Below are positions 1-6,471 of a stretch of 10,000 nt of DNA, in pieces; within the stretch, counting starts at the first letter, position 1, and the number at the start of each line of letters is the position of its first letter. The stretch comes from Chrysochromulina tobinii. Taxonomy: Eukaryota; Haptophyta; Prymnesiales; Chrysochromulinaceae. Both the position numbers and the translations under genes were made by a program. Below the pieces are notes generated by a model. That model was not told the origin of the DNA. It saw only the letters and a list, made by a program, of their open reading frames with translations, and did not search any database. Location of the stretch: assembly GCA_001275005.1 (NCBI GenBank), contig JWZX01000525.1, positions 1-10,000 on the forward strand, in the 5' to 3' direction.

Positions 1-343
1 ATTAACGCGTATTAACGATGGTAATCAAGTTGCCCCGCTGACGCGAGAGCACCCCCGTCGCCGTTACACCCCCGTCGACTACCCTTGCTCTACAATAGTA
101 TGACACATCTGGGGGTGTTGCCGAAACTTCGTTTCGCGCACTGAGACAAAAGTTTCTTCTGACGACAACCGATAATGGCATGCATTACTGATACTCCAGA
201 GTGCGCGAACGTTACTCAATGACGTTACTGGTCCATATTGTAAGTCCACACTCCACAGTTTCGTCCGAGATAAGGCCCCGCGGCGAGGTCGGTCGGACGT
301 TTGGGTATCGTTTCCCGGAGGTCGACTTTTCGTCGAAAACGGT

Positions 344-365
344 GTGTGGATTTCCAAATCCACAC
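344..365. repeat. Perfect 10-bp inverted repeat with a 2-base centre
   Basis: The arms gtgtggattt (344-353) and aaatccacac (356-365) are exact reverse complements separated by cc. Such a near-continuous palindrome could be a dimeric protein-binding site or a hairpin in RNA. A nearby tccacac occurrence (around 245-251) partly repeats one arm. Function is unknown. Confidence 0.75.
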
Positions 366-667
366 TGAGCGTCCACTGGTCGCCCAACCCAACCCCGACC
401 CCGACCCCGACTAGCGACCTCGGCCTCGCCGCCGCCCGGACCGCCACGTGCTCAAGGGTCGAAATCTCGACATGACGACTTCTTCGGGCAATCCATTTTG
501 CTGCGAGCAAGCAGAGGGAAGCCACTTCGTGGATCACTTCGTGCCTCGCAAAGAAACCGAGCGAGGTTGTCAAGTAGGTTCCTAACGAGAGTTACCGCAT
601 CCAAGCTTTGAATGTTTGAAACGGCCGAACGTTTCGTCTGTTCGTGGGTTTTCATGTTGCACAACTA

Positions 668-701
668 ATGCACTTTCCATTTCGCATTTGGTTGAGTGCA
701 T
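668..701. repeat. 7-bp inverted repeat with a 20-base loop
   Basis: The arms atgcact (668-674) and agtgcat (695-701) are exact reverse complements flanking a 20-base loop in the AT-rich spacer. It could form a weak stem, but a repeat this short may arise by chance. No function is assigned. Confidence 0.35.
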
Positions 702-962
702 GAGAAGATAACACTTTCATATTATTCGTCGTTGTCCGTCAGAAAATCACGCAATCAACGGTTAGCAACCATCGTCTCGAAGTTAACGAAGAAACATCTG
801 ATCGTTTGTGTCGGCACCCCGGCGGCGCGGCGGGTGGGACCGTATAATTATCATCTGATTTTGTATCGTCACATTACGAAGAGACAGCGTTACATTTACG
901 TACACCGCGGCATCTCGGTCGGTCGGTCCTGGCGTCCTGCGAAGTCCTGCGGGTCCGCCCCA

Positions 963-3900
963 TCAATTGAACTGCATTTCGGTTCCGGCAAACATGAATG
1001 CTTGCTGCACTCCGTCAACCTTCTTGACGGCTTCGACGCTCAAGGCAATGCACTCGCGGGTCGGGCCTCCCAGGTGGAACTCCATCGTGGCAAGTCCGTT
1101 GCGGTGCGACTGCGTGCGCACTCCGAGGATGGACAAGTCACCCGCGTCCGAGATGGCCTCAGACACATCCACGAGGAGCCGGCGCCGGTCGCGGCAGACG
1201 ACCAGAATGCGCCCTTCAGCCAGCTCGTCCTTTGGCGTAGCCTCGTGCCGCTCGTCATGATCGCCATGTGCGCCCTGAGCGCCCTCGTGAGCGCCCTCGA
1301 ACGTGGCGGCAGGCAGCAGAGGCATGGGCGGCGGCAGTCGCGCCGCGTCGCACTGGCTCTCAGCCGCCTCCGATAGAGGCATCCAAGTGGGTGAGAGATG
1401 CACTGCTATTGAGGCCGAGGAGAGCGCCGGGATGGTAGGCGAGTAAGGCCAAGCTGCGAGCAAAGGCGAGGGCGGTGGCAGCGTCGCTGCCTCCGCCGCA
1501 TCGAGCCGGCTGCGCAGCATCTCGTTAGAGGACGCGAGCTTCGCGCGCTGTGCCTCGCCTAGCTGCTCGCGCGCGCTCAGAGCCTCGAGCGCCGCACGAA
1601 GCTCGCGGGCCTCGTCGGGCATCTCGGCTATCTCCTCCTTGGAGACTACCCTGGTGAGGCTGCGCAAAGCGTTATTGGGCGACTTTGGGCTTTTGGGGGC
1701 GCCGTCCTGGGCACCGTGCCGTCCGGGGCTTTTGGGGGCGCCGTCCTGGGCACTGTGCCGTCCGGGGCTTTTGGGGCCGTCCTGGGCGCCGTCCTGGGCA
1801 CCGTGCCGTCCGGGGCTCTTGGGATTCGTAGCGGCGGGCTGTAGGGGTGGCGGGAAGGGCAGCGGCGGGCTCCGCGCTTTCGGCGAGGGCGAGTCCGGCG
1901 GCACGTGCGGCTGCGTGGGTGGCGCATCCCGCGAGATGGATAAGTGGAAGAGGAAGGAGCTATCCGCGCCGCTCAGCTCGTCGTGTGCGGGTCCGTAACT
2001 GCTATCGAGGCTCAAGCTGCCCAACTCCCCGAGCAGCCCGAGCGCGGTCATGTTCGCGAGACGCGACGCGATGGGTCGTACGATCTCGGGGATCACGGAG
2101 GCCGGAGCCGCGTGGAGCCGAGCGCTGATCGGGGATCCGGGTATGTTTTCAGGAGGCGAGTGCGCCATCGCGCCGGCGGCAGGCGGCGGCGGCGCATGGT
2201 CACCAGCTAGGGCCTCCGCAGCGCCGCCCCCCGGCGGCCCTTGCCCCATGAGGACCGCAACCTGGCGTGCCGAGGGAGGCTCGAAGTGACGAGCGGAGGC
2301 TCCGAGCGCCGAGCCGAGCGCCACGGGCTCGTCCCGAGCGCCGTCGCGGGCGCACCGCGAGCCTGGCAGACCCGTCAGGGCCGCGGGCAAGATGAGAAGG
2401 CGGCGTGGTGGGCTGCGACGGCCCTCGCCACTACCGTCGTCGTAGCCATCATTGGAGTCGTTCGACAGGCGCGGGCGCCTTGATAAGTAACTTAGGGCAG
2501 ACCGTAGGCTTTCGCTGAGCTGTGAATCGACGCGCGGGGGACTCGCTGCCACGTCAGCACGGGTGCCGCCGCCGCCGAGCACACTGCCGCCTAACAGGGT
2601 GCCGTCGCCGCACGATCTGCCGCCAGCCGGGCGCTCGTCGCTGTGGAGACCGGGCGTGAAGCCAAATTTGGACGTGCCAGGGGGGGCTCGCGCCTCCCAG
2701 GGCACCTCCGACGGGGCGAGAATCGGTGCAGAGGCGATGCGCTTCGCGCGGGGCGGCTGCTCGCGCTGGTTGTTCACGGGCTGCGGCTGGTTGATCGCGG
2801 TCACGGCCGGGCTGGCCTGGCTGGCAGGGCCGGCATGGCTGCTGCCCAAATCGCTGCCAGGCCTGGCATGGCTGCCCAGCTCGGTTCCAGTCCGAGCTTG
2901 CCAGGGCTCAGAACCAGGGCGCATCGCCGATCCGCCACCCGGCAGGTCACCCTCCCTCGATTCCCGTCGAGAGGGCCCCCGCGAGCCCGACGGCTGGCTG
3001 CCCGTGGCTTTCTGCGAGCCGTCGTTTGAGAGCGGCCTCTGCGGCGACCGTTTCCCAGGGCTGCTTGTCGCCGAGCCTCCACGGGTATTGCTGATGCTGC
3101 TGCTGCTGCAGCAGCACGCGGCCTCAATTGCGGGGGAGCGCAAGGCAGCGAGCAGCCCTGCAAGCGTGAGTCGGAGCTCCGGCTGCGGGTGAAGGAGAGC
3201 CGAGCTCTCGGCGAGTGCCGTGAGCGCGCGCGGGTGCGGCGCCTTCGCGAGCGCCTCCGGCTCGTCCACCTCGCCTAGCGCGATGCGCTGCGAGAGTACA
3301 AGTAGACTTGAGCCCGCCTCAAACGGCCGCCGGAGGGTGAGCAGCTCGTACAGGATCACACCAACGCCCCACACGTCGGCGGGCGCGCCGTACGGCTTGC
3401 CGCAGGCCATCTCGGGCGAGATGTACAGCGGCGTGCCGCAGTACGAGGTGGCCAAGTCGATGCCCGGCGAGAGCCGCGTCGCCAAGCCGAAATCGCCCAA
3501 CTTGATCTCGTCCGAGGCAGAGAGGAAGACGTTGCGGGACTTGACGTCGCGGTGGAGCACAGCGCGCGCGTGCACGTGCTCGAGCGCCGAGGCGAGCTGC
3601 GTCGTCCAGCGCACCACGCGACCGCTCGCGAAGGCCGCGCCTGCGTGTTGCCCGCGGCTGCCCGCCTGCATGCTGATCTTGCGCGCGAGCGTGTCGCCCG
3701 CGGCATGCTCCGTGATGATGTTCAGTGTGTCGCCCACCTGGAAGGAGCCCAGGTACGAGATGATGTTGGGATGCGACATCTGGTGCAGCACGCAGACCTC
3801 GCGCTCGAGCTGCTGCAGCTTCGCCGAACTGCGACAGTCTACGCGCACGCGCTTGCACACGACGCACTGCCCAGTCCACGGGTCGCGGAGCAGCACCGCG

Positions 3901-4178
3901 CTGCCTTGGTGACCGTCGCCGATTTGCCGGATCTCCTCGAACGCCGAGTAAGCATTGTATGACTTGAGCCCGGCGATCACGCTCGGAGGCCTGGATTCTC
4001 CTTGATCGCTAGCAGGCCTGGATCCGCCGGTTGCCACCAACTTGGGCGCCCCTTTGCGTCGCTGGGCGGCTTGCAACCTCGCTTCCTGAGCAAAGAATAG
4101 GCCATCGTGGACGCTCCAGCGCTCATCAGATTGAGGCGGTGACTGGTCCGATGCCGAGTGTCGTGTGTCCGCCTGCAT
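963..4178 (-). CDS. NEK-like serine/threonine kinase with C-terminal ACT domain
   Basis: Predicted Ser/Thr kinase of about 1071 residues. The first in-frame ATG is at 4176-4178; the frame is open a little further but only to a TTG (4218-4220), with a stop at 4242-4244, so I start at 4178. The ATG context is weak (C at -3 and +4), so an upstream exon cannot be excluded. The kinase domain spans about residues 80-348. Visible elements are the glycine loop GDGHQG (87-92), the ATP lysine in VCKRV (K109), the alpha-C glutamate E127, HRDVKSRN (209-216), DFG (229-231), CGTPLYISPE (247-256) and DVWGVG. HRDVKSRNVFL, the GTPxYxSPE form and YELLTLRRPFEAGS point to the NEK family, known in cell-cycle and cilia or centrosome roles. 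After it come about 500 disordered residues rich in Ser, Pro, Gly and Ala, with KSP repeats, a short coiled coil (846-899), and an ACT domain at the end (989-1071). The kinase should be active; its substrate is unknown. NEK assignment is by motif only. Confidence 0.9.
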   Translation of the reverse strand: MQADTRHSASDQSPPQSDERWSVHDGLFFAQEARLQAAQRRKGAPKLVATGGSRPASDQGESRPPSVIAGLKSYNAYSAFEEIRQIGDGHQGSAVLLRDPWTGQCVVCKRVRVDCRSSAKLQQLEREVCVLHQMSHPNIISYLGSFQVGDTLNIITEHAAGDTLARKISMQAGSRGQHAGAAFASGRVVRWTTQLASALEHVHARAVLHRDVKSRNVFLSASDEIKLGDFGLATRLSPGIDLATSYCGTPLYISPEMACGKPYGAPADVWGVGVILYELLTLRRPFEAGSSLLVLSQRIALGEVDEPEALAKAPHPRALTALAESSALLHPQPELRLTLAGLLAALRSPAIEAACCCSSSSISNTRGGSATSSPGKRSPQRPLSNDGSQKATGSQPSGSRGPSRRESREGDLPGGGSAMRPGSEPWQARTGTELGSHARPGSDLGSSHAGPASQASPAVTAINQPQPVNNQREQPPRAKRIASAPILAPSEVPWEARAPPGTSKFGFTPGLHSDERPAGGRSCGDGTLLGGSVLGGGGTRADVAASPPRVDSQLSESLRSALSYLSRRPRLSNDSNDGYDDGSGEGRRSPPRRLLILPAALTGLPGSRCARDGARDEPVALGSALGASARHFEPPSARQVAVLMGQGPPGGGAAEALAGDHAPPPPAAGAMAHSPPENIPGSPISARLHAAPASVIPEIVRPIASRLANMTALGLLGELGSLSLDSSYGPAHDELSGADSSFLFHLSISRDAPPTQPHVPPDSPSPKARSPPLPFPPPLQPAATNPKSPGRHGAQDGAQDGPKSPGRHSAQDGAPKSPGRHGAQDGAPKSPKSPNNALRSLTRVVSKEEIAEMPDEARELRAALEALSAREQLGEAQRAKLASSNEMLRSRLDAAEAATLPPPSPLLAAWPYSPTIPALSSASIAVHLSPTWMPLSEAAESQCDAARLPPPMPLLPAATFEGAHEGAQGAHGDHDERHEATPKDELAEGRILVVCRDRRRLLVDVSEAISDAGDLSILGVRTQSHRNGLATMEFHLGGPTRECIALSVEAVKKVDGVQQAFMFAGTEMQFN
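966..1214 (-). other. RelA-like ACT domain at the kinase C-terminus
   Basis: The last 83 residues of the kinase begin with RILVVCRDRRRLLVDVSEAI and continue through a second strand ending TMEFHL to VKKVDGVQQAFMF. This matches the beta-alpha-beta-beta-alpha-beta plan of ACT domains, with the D-R-x-x-L-L-x-D-(I/V) opening typical of the RelA/SpoT and GlnD subgroup. ACT domains usually bind amino acids or mediate regulatory dimers. Here the domain may let a small molecule or a partner control the kinase; that role is inference. The call rests on pattern recognition without a profile search. Confidence 0.75.
1482..1643 (-). other. Predicted coiled coil within the kinase
   Basis: Residues about 846-899 of the kinase are rich in Glu, Ala, Leu, Arg and Lys and nearly free of Pro, for example RELRAALEALSAREQ followed by EMLRSRLDAAEAA. 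Leucines and alanines recur at heptad-like spacing. NEK kinases commonly carry coiled coils after the catalytic domain that support dimer formation and trans-autophosphorylation, and this segment is placed to do the same just before the ACT domain. No heptad scoring was done. Confidence 0.6.
1688..1813 (-). repeat. 39-bp in-frame tandem repeat in the kinase gene
   Basis: Two 39-bp units at 1688-1726 and 1727-1765 differ by one base (cacc against cact). A third unit, 1766-1813, is expanded to 48 bp by a partial internal duplication, keeping the reading frame. Each unit encodes 13 residues of the form GRHGAQDGAPKSP on the minus strand. The repeated KSP motifs are potential proline-directed phosphorylation sites in a disordered linker. 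A coding minisatellite like this is prone to copy-number change between strains. Confidence 0.9.
3135..3941 (-). other. Protein kinase catalytic domain, NEK-like
   Basis: This interval encodes the complete catalytic core, about 269 residues from YSAFEEIRQIGDG to the LLAALRSP region. The glycine loop, ATP lysine, alpha-C glutamate, HRD, DFG, SPE and the subdomain XI arginine (PELR) are all present, so it is not a pseudokinase on sequence grounds. The insert between strand 5 and the catalytic loop (KISMQAGSRGQHAGAAFASG) is a little longer and more Gly/Ala-rich than in typical NEKs, where this region is usually short. Confidence 0.9.
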
Positions 4179-4400
4179 TGGGATGGAGCAGCCGCAGGTC
4201 TTGGGACCTTTTGATGTCAAGTGTCTCCGGCGTTCGTCAACCTATTGAGATTATGAGATCATGCATTGAGATCACATGTTTGTGGAGTAAAAAGACTTCG
4301 GACACTCAGATCGGAGAGATTATATCAGATGAGTAATGCTGAAGATTGCGTACTGCCAAAAGGTCATCAACGAGATTCGGCCGTCTCTGGTACGTGTAGA

Positions 4401-4420
4401 AGTCAAGTCAAGTCAAGTCA
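4401..4420. repeat. Four tandem AGTCA units
   Basis: The sequence agtca occurs four times head to tail without mismatch. Its complement TGACT, and TTGACT across unit junctions, resembles bZIP half-sites and the W-box core bound by WRKY proteins in green plants. Two further copies in inverse orientation (acttgact) lie at 4479-4486 and 4490-4497. Being upstream of the kinase start on the minus strand, the cluster could be a transcription factor array, but this is inference. Confidence 0.75.
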
Positions 4421-4478
4421 ACTGCTAGCGAAGGGGCTACAATGTACCCCGTGTAGGTTGTCTGTTATTTATGGAATA

Positions 4479-4497
4479 ACTTGACTAGGACTTGACT
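4479..4497. repeat. Two acttgact copies, inverse of the AGTCA array
   Basis: The 8-mer acttgact occurs at 4479-4486 and 4490-4497, separated by agg. It is the reverse complement of agtcaagt, which occurs repeatedly at 4401-4420. The two clusters could pair across a loop of about 58 bases in RNA, or act as sites in both orientations. Confidence 0.65.
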
Positions 4498-4506
4498 GGT
4501 GTAGAG

Positions 4507-4527
4507 ACTCTCCTTCTTTTGGAGAGT
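4507..4527. repeat. Perfect hairpin, 7-bp stem and 7-base loop
   Basis: The arms actctcc (4507-4513) and ggagagt (4521-4527) are exact complements around a pyrimidine-rich ttctttt loop. It lies about 120 bp beyond the TPR stop codon in the direction of transcription, so it may be in that gene's 3' untranslated region. The loop and stem do not match the animal or green algal histone mRNA stem-loop. Function is unknown. Confidence 0.55.
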
Positions 4528-4646
4528 TAATTTGAGAGGGGACCCCTCCGCCGCAAAGTCGCCCCCCGCAAAGTACACCTCTTTTAATCCTCATGCATCC
4601 TTGAGTAGCTGTCACCTGTCTCGAAGAGCAGATATGCTGCATGTGT

Positions 4647-6236
4647 CTATCTAGCGAAAAAGTGCGTGAGCGCCAAGAGTGTCACCACGCCCGCAACCAA
4701 ATTGGTGGCCACGTCCCAAGGCTGCGGCCGGTGGCTCTGGAGCTCGCGCATCCGCTCGACGAGGACCGACTGCTCCTCGCGCGCCTCCGCGTTGAGAGCA
4801 TCGTACCGCAGGCATCCATTGTAGCTCTCAATGGCCTCTTGCAGCCTGCCCGGGATCGGCCGAAGCAGCCGCCCGAGCCGCAGGTATGTCGCCGAGTCCT
4901 TCGGCGCGAGCTTGACCGCGTGCTTGCATGCTGTGATGGCTTTCTCGCGCTGCTTCTTGCGCTTCCGCTCCTCCGTGGCCTCGAACAGCCGCTCCTGGCG
5001 GCTCAGACCGGACCACAAGCCCCAGGAAGCCTCGCCGGCGGCGTCGCTGTCGCTGCCGCTGCCGCCGCCGCCGCCGCCGCCGCTGCCGCCGCTGCCGCCG
5101 CTGACGCCGCCACCGCCGCCGCCACCGCTGCTGCTTCTGCCGCTGCTCCGGCCGCCGCGGCTTCCATACATCTCAAAGAGCGCCCTGGCGAGCTGTGCGT
5201 ATCCACGGGCGGCGTCAGGGCGAATTCCAACGGCCGCCTGCGCCAGCGCGGCCGCCTCGTCGTAGCGCCGCTGCTCGCCTCGCGCCTGCGCCATGAGTGC
5301 GATGGCAGTCGCGACCCCTTCGGCCGAGGGCAAGGCGGCATACGGCGCGAGCGCCTGCAGGCGCGCATTCCGTCCAGTGACCATGGAGGCGGCGATGAGC
5401 TCGGTCACCGTGGGAGCGTCGGGGAGCATCTCGAGAGCTTGCTTCGCCACGTCGAACGCTTGCGCATGCTTCTCGCGCAGCAGCCGCAGCTCGGCGAGCG
5501 ACTGGTATGCTGCGATGAAATTGGGCTTGAGCGCGATCGCTCGCCGAAAGTGCTCATTCGCCTGCCCATAGTAGCGCAGCTCGACGAGCACCTCGCCGAG
5601 CTCGCGATGGAGCTCGGGGTGCGACGGCAGCAGCGAGAGGGCTCGCCGGTAAATCCCGGGCGTGCCGCCCTTTGGCAGCATCCGCGCGAGGGTCAGGTAC
5701 ACCGTCGGCCGCGTCGGGTCGAGCCGAAGCGCGCGCACGGCCGCGTCGCACGATCGGTTGCGATACAGGTTGGCGAGGAGCGTGAGTCCATACGTGTCGG
5801 AGCTATCCGATTCGGTACGGCGCACAAAGTCATCCTCGGCAATGTGCAGCTGCTGGTCCGTGTAGTGCTGGACCTCGAAGCACTTCGGCTGCTGGAACCG
5901 CCAGCACGGATCCTCGTCGTGCGGGAAGCGCTTCTCCTGCTGCTTTTGAGGCGGACTCTTGTGATGGCGCTGTGCGTCGACCGACAATGCGGCGCGCCGC
6001 AGCGTGTGCGCGAGCTCGTCGTACTGCACTGCACTCTTTGGCGCGAGCGCGACCGCCTTGCGCGCGTAGCCGAGCGCGCCACGCGGATCGCCGGACATGT
6101 CGAGCATGCGACCGACGCTGGAGTAGGCCTGGACACTGCGCGGCTGGAGCGAGATGGCCCGCAGCAGGTCCTCGAGCTTAGACTGCTGCTCCGGCGTGAG
6201 CCGCGCCCTGGCCTCATCCGACAGCTCGGCAGCCAT
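4647..6236 (-). CDS. Tail-anchored TPR protein
   Basis: A 529-residue tetratricopeptide-repeat protein. The frame is open to a GTG at 6351-6353, but the first ATG is at 6234-6236 with G at +4, and I start there. TPR-like helices are visible at about residues 33-68 (ending ALGYARKAVALAP), 150-238 (including GQANEHFRRAIALKPNF), 241-275, 310-355 (YDEAAALAQAAVGIRPD) and 430-490 (KAITACKHAVKLAPKD). A loop at about 90-140 (DEDPCWRFQQPKCFEVQHY) interrupts the series. A glycine/serine tract at 360-397 separates the last repeats and is followed by the basic cluster ERKRKKQREK. The protein ends in one hydrophobic segment (about 507-526, DVATNLVAGVVTLLALTHFF) and only AR after it, the layout of tail-anchored proteins inserted after translation with the TPRs in the cytosol. 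TPRs bind partner proteins; the membrane (ER, outer mitochondrial or peroxisomal) and the partner cannot be told. I do not recognise an orthologue. Confidence 0.85.
   Translation of the reverse strand: MAAELSDEARARLTPEQQSKLEDLLRAISLQPRSVQAYSSVGRMLDMSGDPRGALGYARKAVALAPKSAVQYDELAHTLRRAALSVDAQRHHKSPPQKQQEKRFPHDEDPCWRFQQPKCFEVQHYTDQQLHIAEDDFVRRTESDSSDTYGLTLLANLYRNRSCDAAVRALRLDPTRPTVYLTLARMLPKGGTPGIYRRALSLLPSHPELHRELGEVLVELRYYGQANEHFRRAIALKPNFIAAYQSLAELRLLREKHAQAFDVAKQALEMLPDAPTVTELIAASMVTGRNARLQALAPYAALPSAEGVATAIALMAQARGEQRRYDEAAALAQAAVGIRPDAARGYAQLARALFEMYGSRGGRSSGRSSSGGGGGGGVSGGSGGSGGGGGGGSGSDSDAAGEASWGLWSGLSRQERLFEATEERKRKKQREKAITACKHAVKLAPKDSATYLRLGRLLRPIPGRLQEAIESYNGCLRYDALNAEAREEQSVLVERMRELQSHRPQPWDVATNLVAGVVTLLALTHFFAR
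4659..4718 (-). other. C-terminal membrane anchor of the TPR protein
   Basis: About 20 residues (NLVAGVVTLLALTHFF at the core) form the only hydrophobic segment, with Trp-Asp just before it and only AR after FF. No N-terminal signal peptide is visible. Small, weakly basic tails are common in proteins of the mitochondrial outer membrane and peroxisome, but this is not enough to assign the membrane. Confidence 0.7.
5046..5156 (-). repeat. CCG-rich triplet tract encoding a Gly/Ser linker
   Basis: The plus strand is an impure run of ccg, ctg and acc triplets, the longest pure stretch being seven ccg in a row. On the minus strand it encodes poly-glycine broken by serines (residues about 361-397 of the TPR protein), with acidic SGSDSD at its end. 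The tract inserts a flexible linker between TPR blocks, leaving the frame intact. Such tracts vary in length by slippage and can be misassembled. Confidence 0.85.
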
Positions 6237-6471
6237 TTGGCGCTCGATGCGGCCGTCGTCGTCGGAGCTTCTGACACAGACGCGGGAATGAATTCGTTTG
6301 TCCTTTGCATCGATGGGCTCCAGATATATGAATCTTAAGCTTAAACTTAGCACATCGCGTCGCGTGCAACTCTTTCATCAGTGCCGTTTCGTCACTTCTC
6401 CTACATGGTCCCCAAGGAGAAGGCGGCGGCGAAGGCGAGGGCGGCGGCGGCGAAGGCTCGGGTGGCAAAAA
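6237..6471. promoter_or_regulatory. Divergent intergenic region between the TPR and beta-oxidation genes
   Basis: Only 235 bp separate the two start codons, so both promoters must lie here or overlap. The centre (6321-6350) is AT-rich, with tatatg at 6325-6330 and the 10-bp palindrome ttaagcttaa at 6335-6344. The half near 6411-6471 is purine-rich (gcggcg and aagg units) and probably leader of the rightward gene. No mapped transcription start is available. Shared or overlapping control is inference from spacing. Confidence 0.55.

Larger units (their letters stand above)
1..962. other. Spacer downstream of the kinase gene; no supportable gene
   Basis: I see no convincing gene here. The open frames on the minus strand at 79-573 and 452-664 begin at TTG, have no family resemblance, and the longer one has no usable ATG near its start. 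A plus-strand frame is open from base 2 to a TGA at 101-103 and could be the tail of a gene entering from the left, but 33 residues give no family signal. The stretch about 575-900 is visibly AT-richer than the flanking coding DNA, as expected for non-coding sequence. It should include the 3' untranslated region of the kinase gene, which is transcribed leftward and ends at 963; a TGTAA motif on the minus strand (890-894) is a possible but unproven polyadenylation element. Short repeats are present: an 11-bp direct repeat at 50-60 and 67-77, a CCCCGA run near 395-412, and the palindromes listed separately. Confidence 0.6.
4179..4646. other. Spacer between the TPR gene end and the kinase start
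   Basis: This spacer should hold the 3' untranslated region of the TPR gene (entering from the right) and the promoter and 5' leader of the kinase gene, both on the minus strand. It contains no ORF with family resemblance; the plus-strand frames at 4031-4336 and 4266-4484 look random. It is AT-richer than the neighbouring genes. It carries the AGTCA repeat and inverted ACTTGACT copies, a 7-bp perfect hairpin, two cgcaaagt copies near 4552-4572 and two attgagat copies near 4244-4272. No tRNA or other RNA gene was recognised. Confidence 0.6.

Noticed and set aside
79-573. 164-codon minus-strand frame in the left spacer
   Set aside because: It begins at TTG with no ATG near the start, and includes a VGVGVG run produced by a CCCCGA repeat. 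No family resemblance.
452-664. Small minus-strand frame with an ATG at 653-655
   Set aside because: About 67 residues of unremarkable composition in an AT-rich spacer, without supporting context.
696-1376. 226-codon plus-strand frame at the kinase 3' end
   Set aside because: It begins at GTG, overlaps the ACT domain coding region in antisense and shows no domain.
1688-1813. Possible CRISPR array
   Set aside because: The units are contiguous with no unique spacers and lie in frame within a kinase gene, so they form a coding minisatellite.
2563-3192. 209-codon plus-strand frame with a hydrophobic stretch opposite the kinase linker
   Set aside because: It is antisense to a low-complexity Ser/Pro/Gly linker. 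The apparent hydrophobic Trp/Leu/Ala segment is a product of GC-rich repeats such as ctggcatgg.
4179-4220. TTG start for the kinase and the longer 1085-residue protein
   Set aside because: Eukaryotic initiation at TTG is rare and the extra 14 residues add no conserved feature. The first ATG is at 4178.
4401-4527. Possible tRNA or small RNA gene in the spacer
   Set aside because: I found no cloverleaf, T-loop consensus or other known RNA signature, only short repeats and one hairpin.
4641-6338. 565-codon plus-strand open frame antisense to the TPR gene
   Set aside because: Its long Ala and Arg/Leu-rich runs come from the CCG tract and GC-rich third positions of the real gene. The TPR and membrane-anchor signals are on the other strand.
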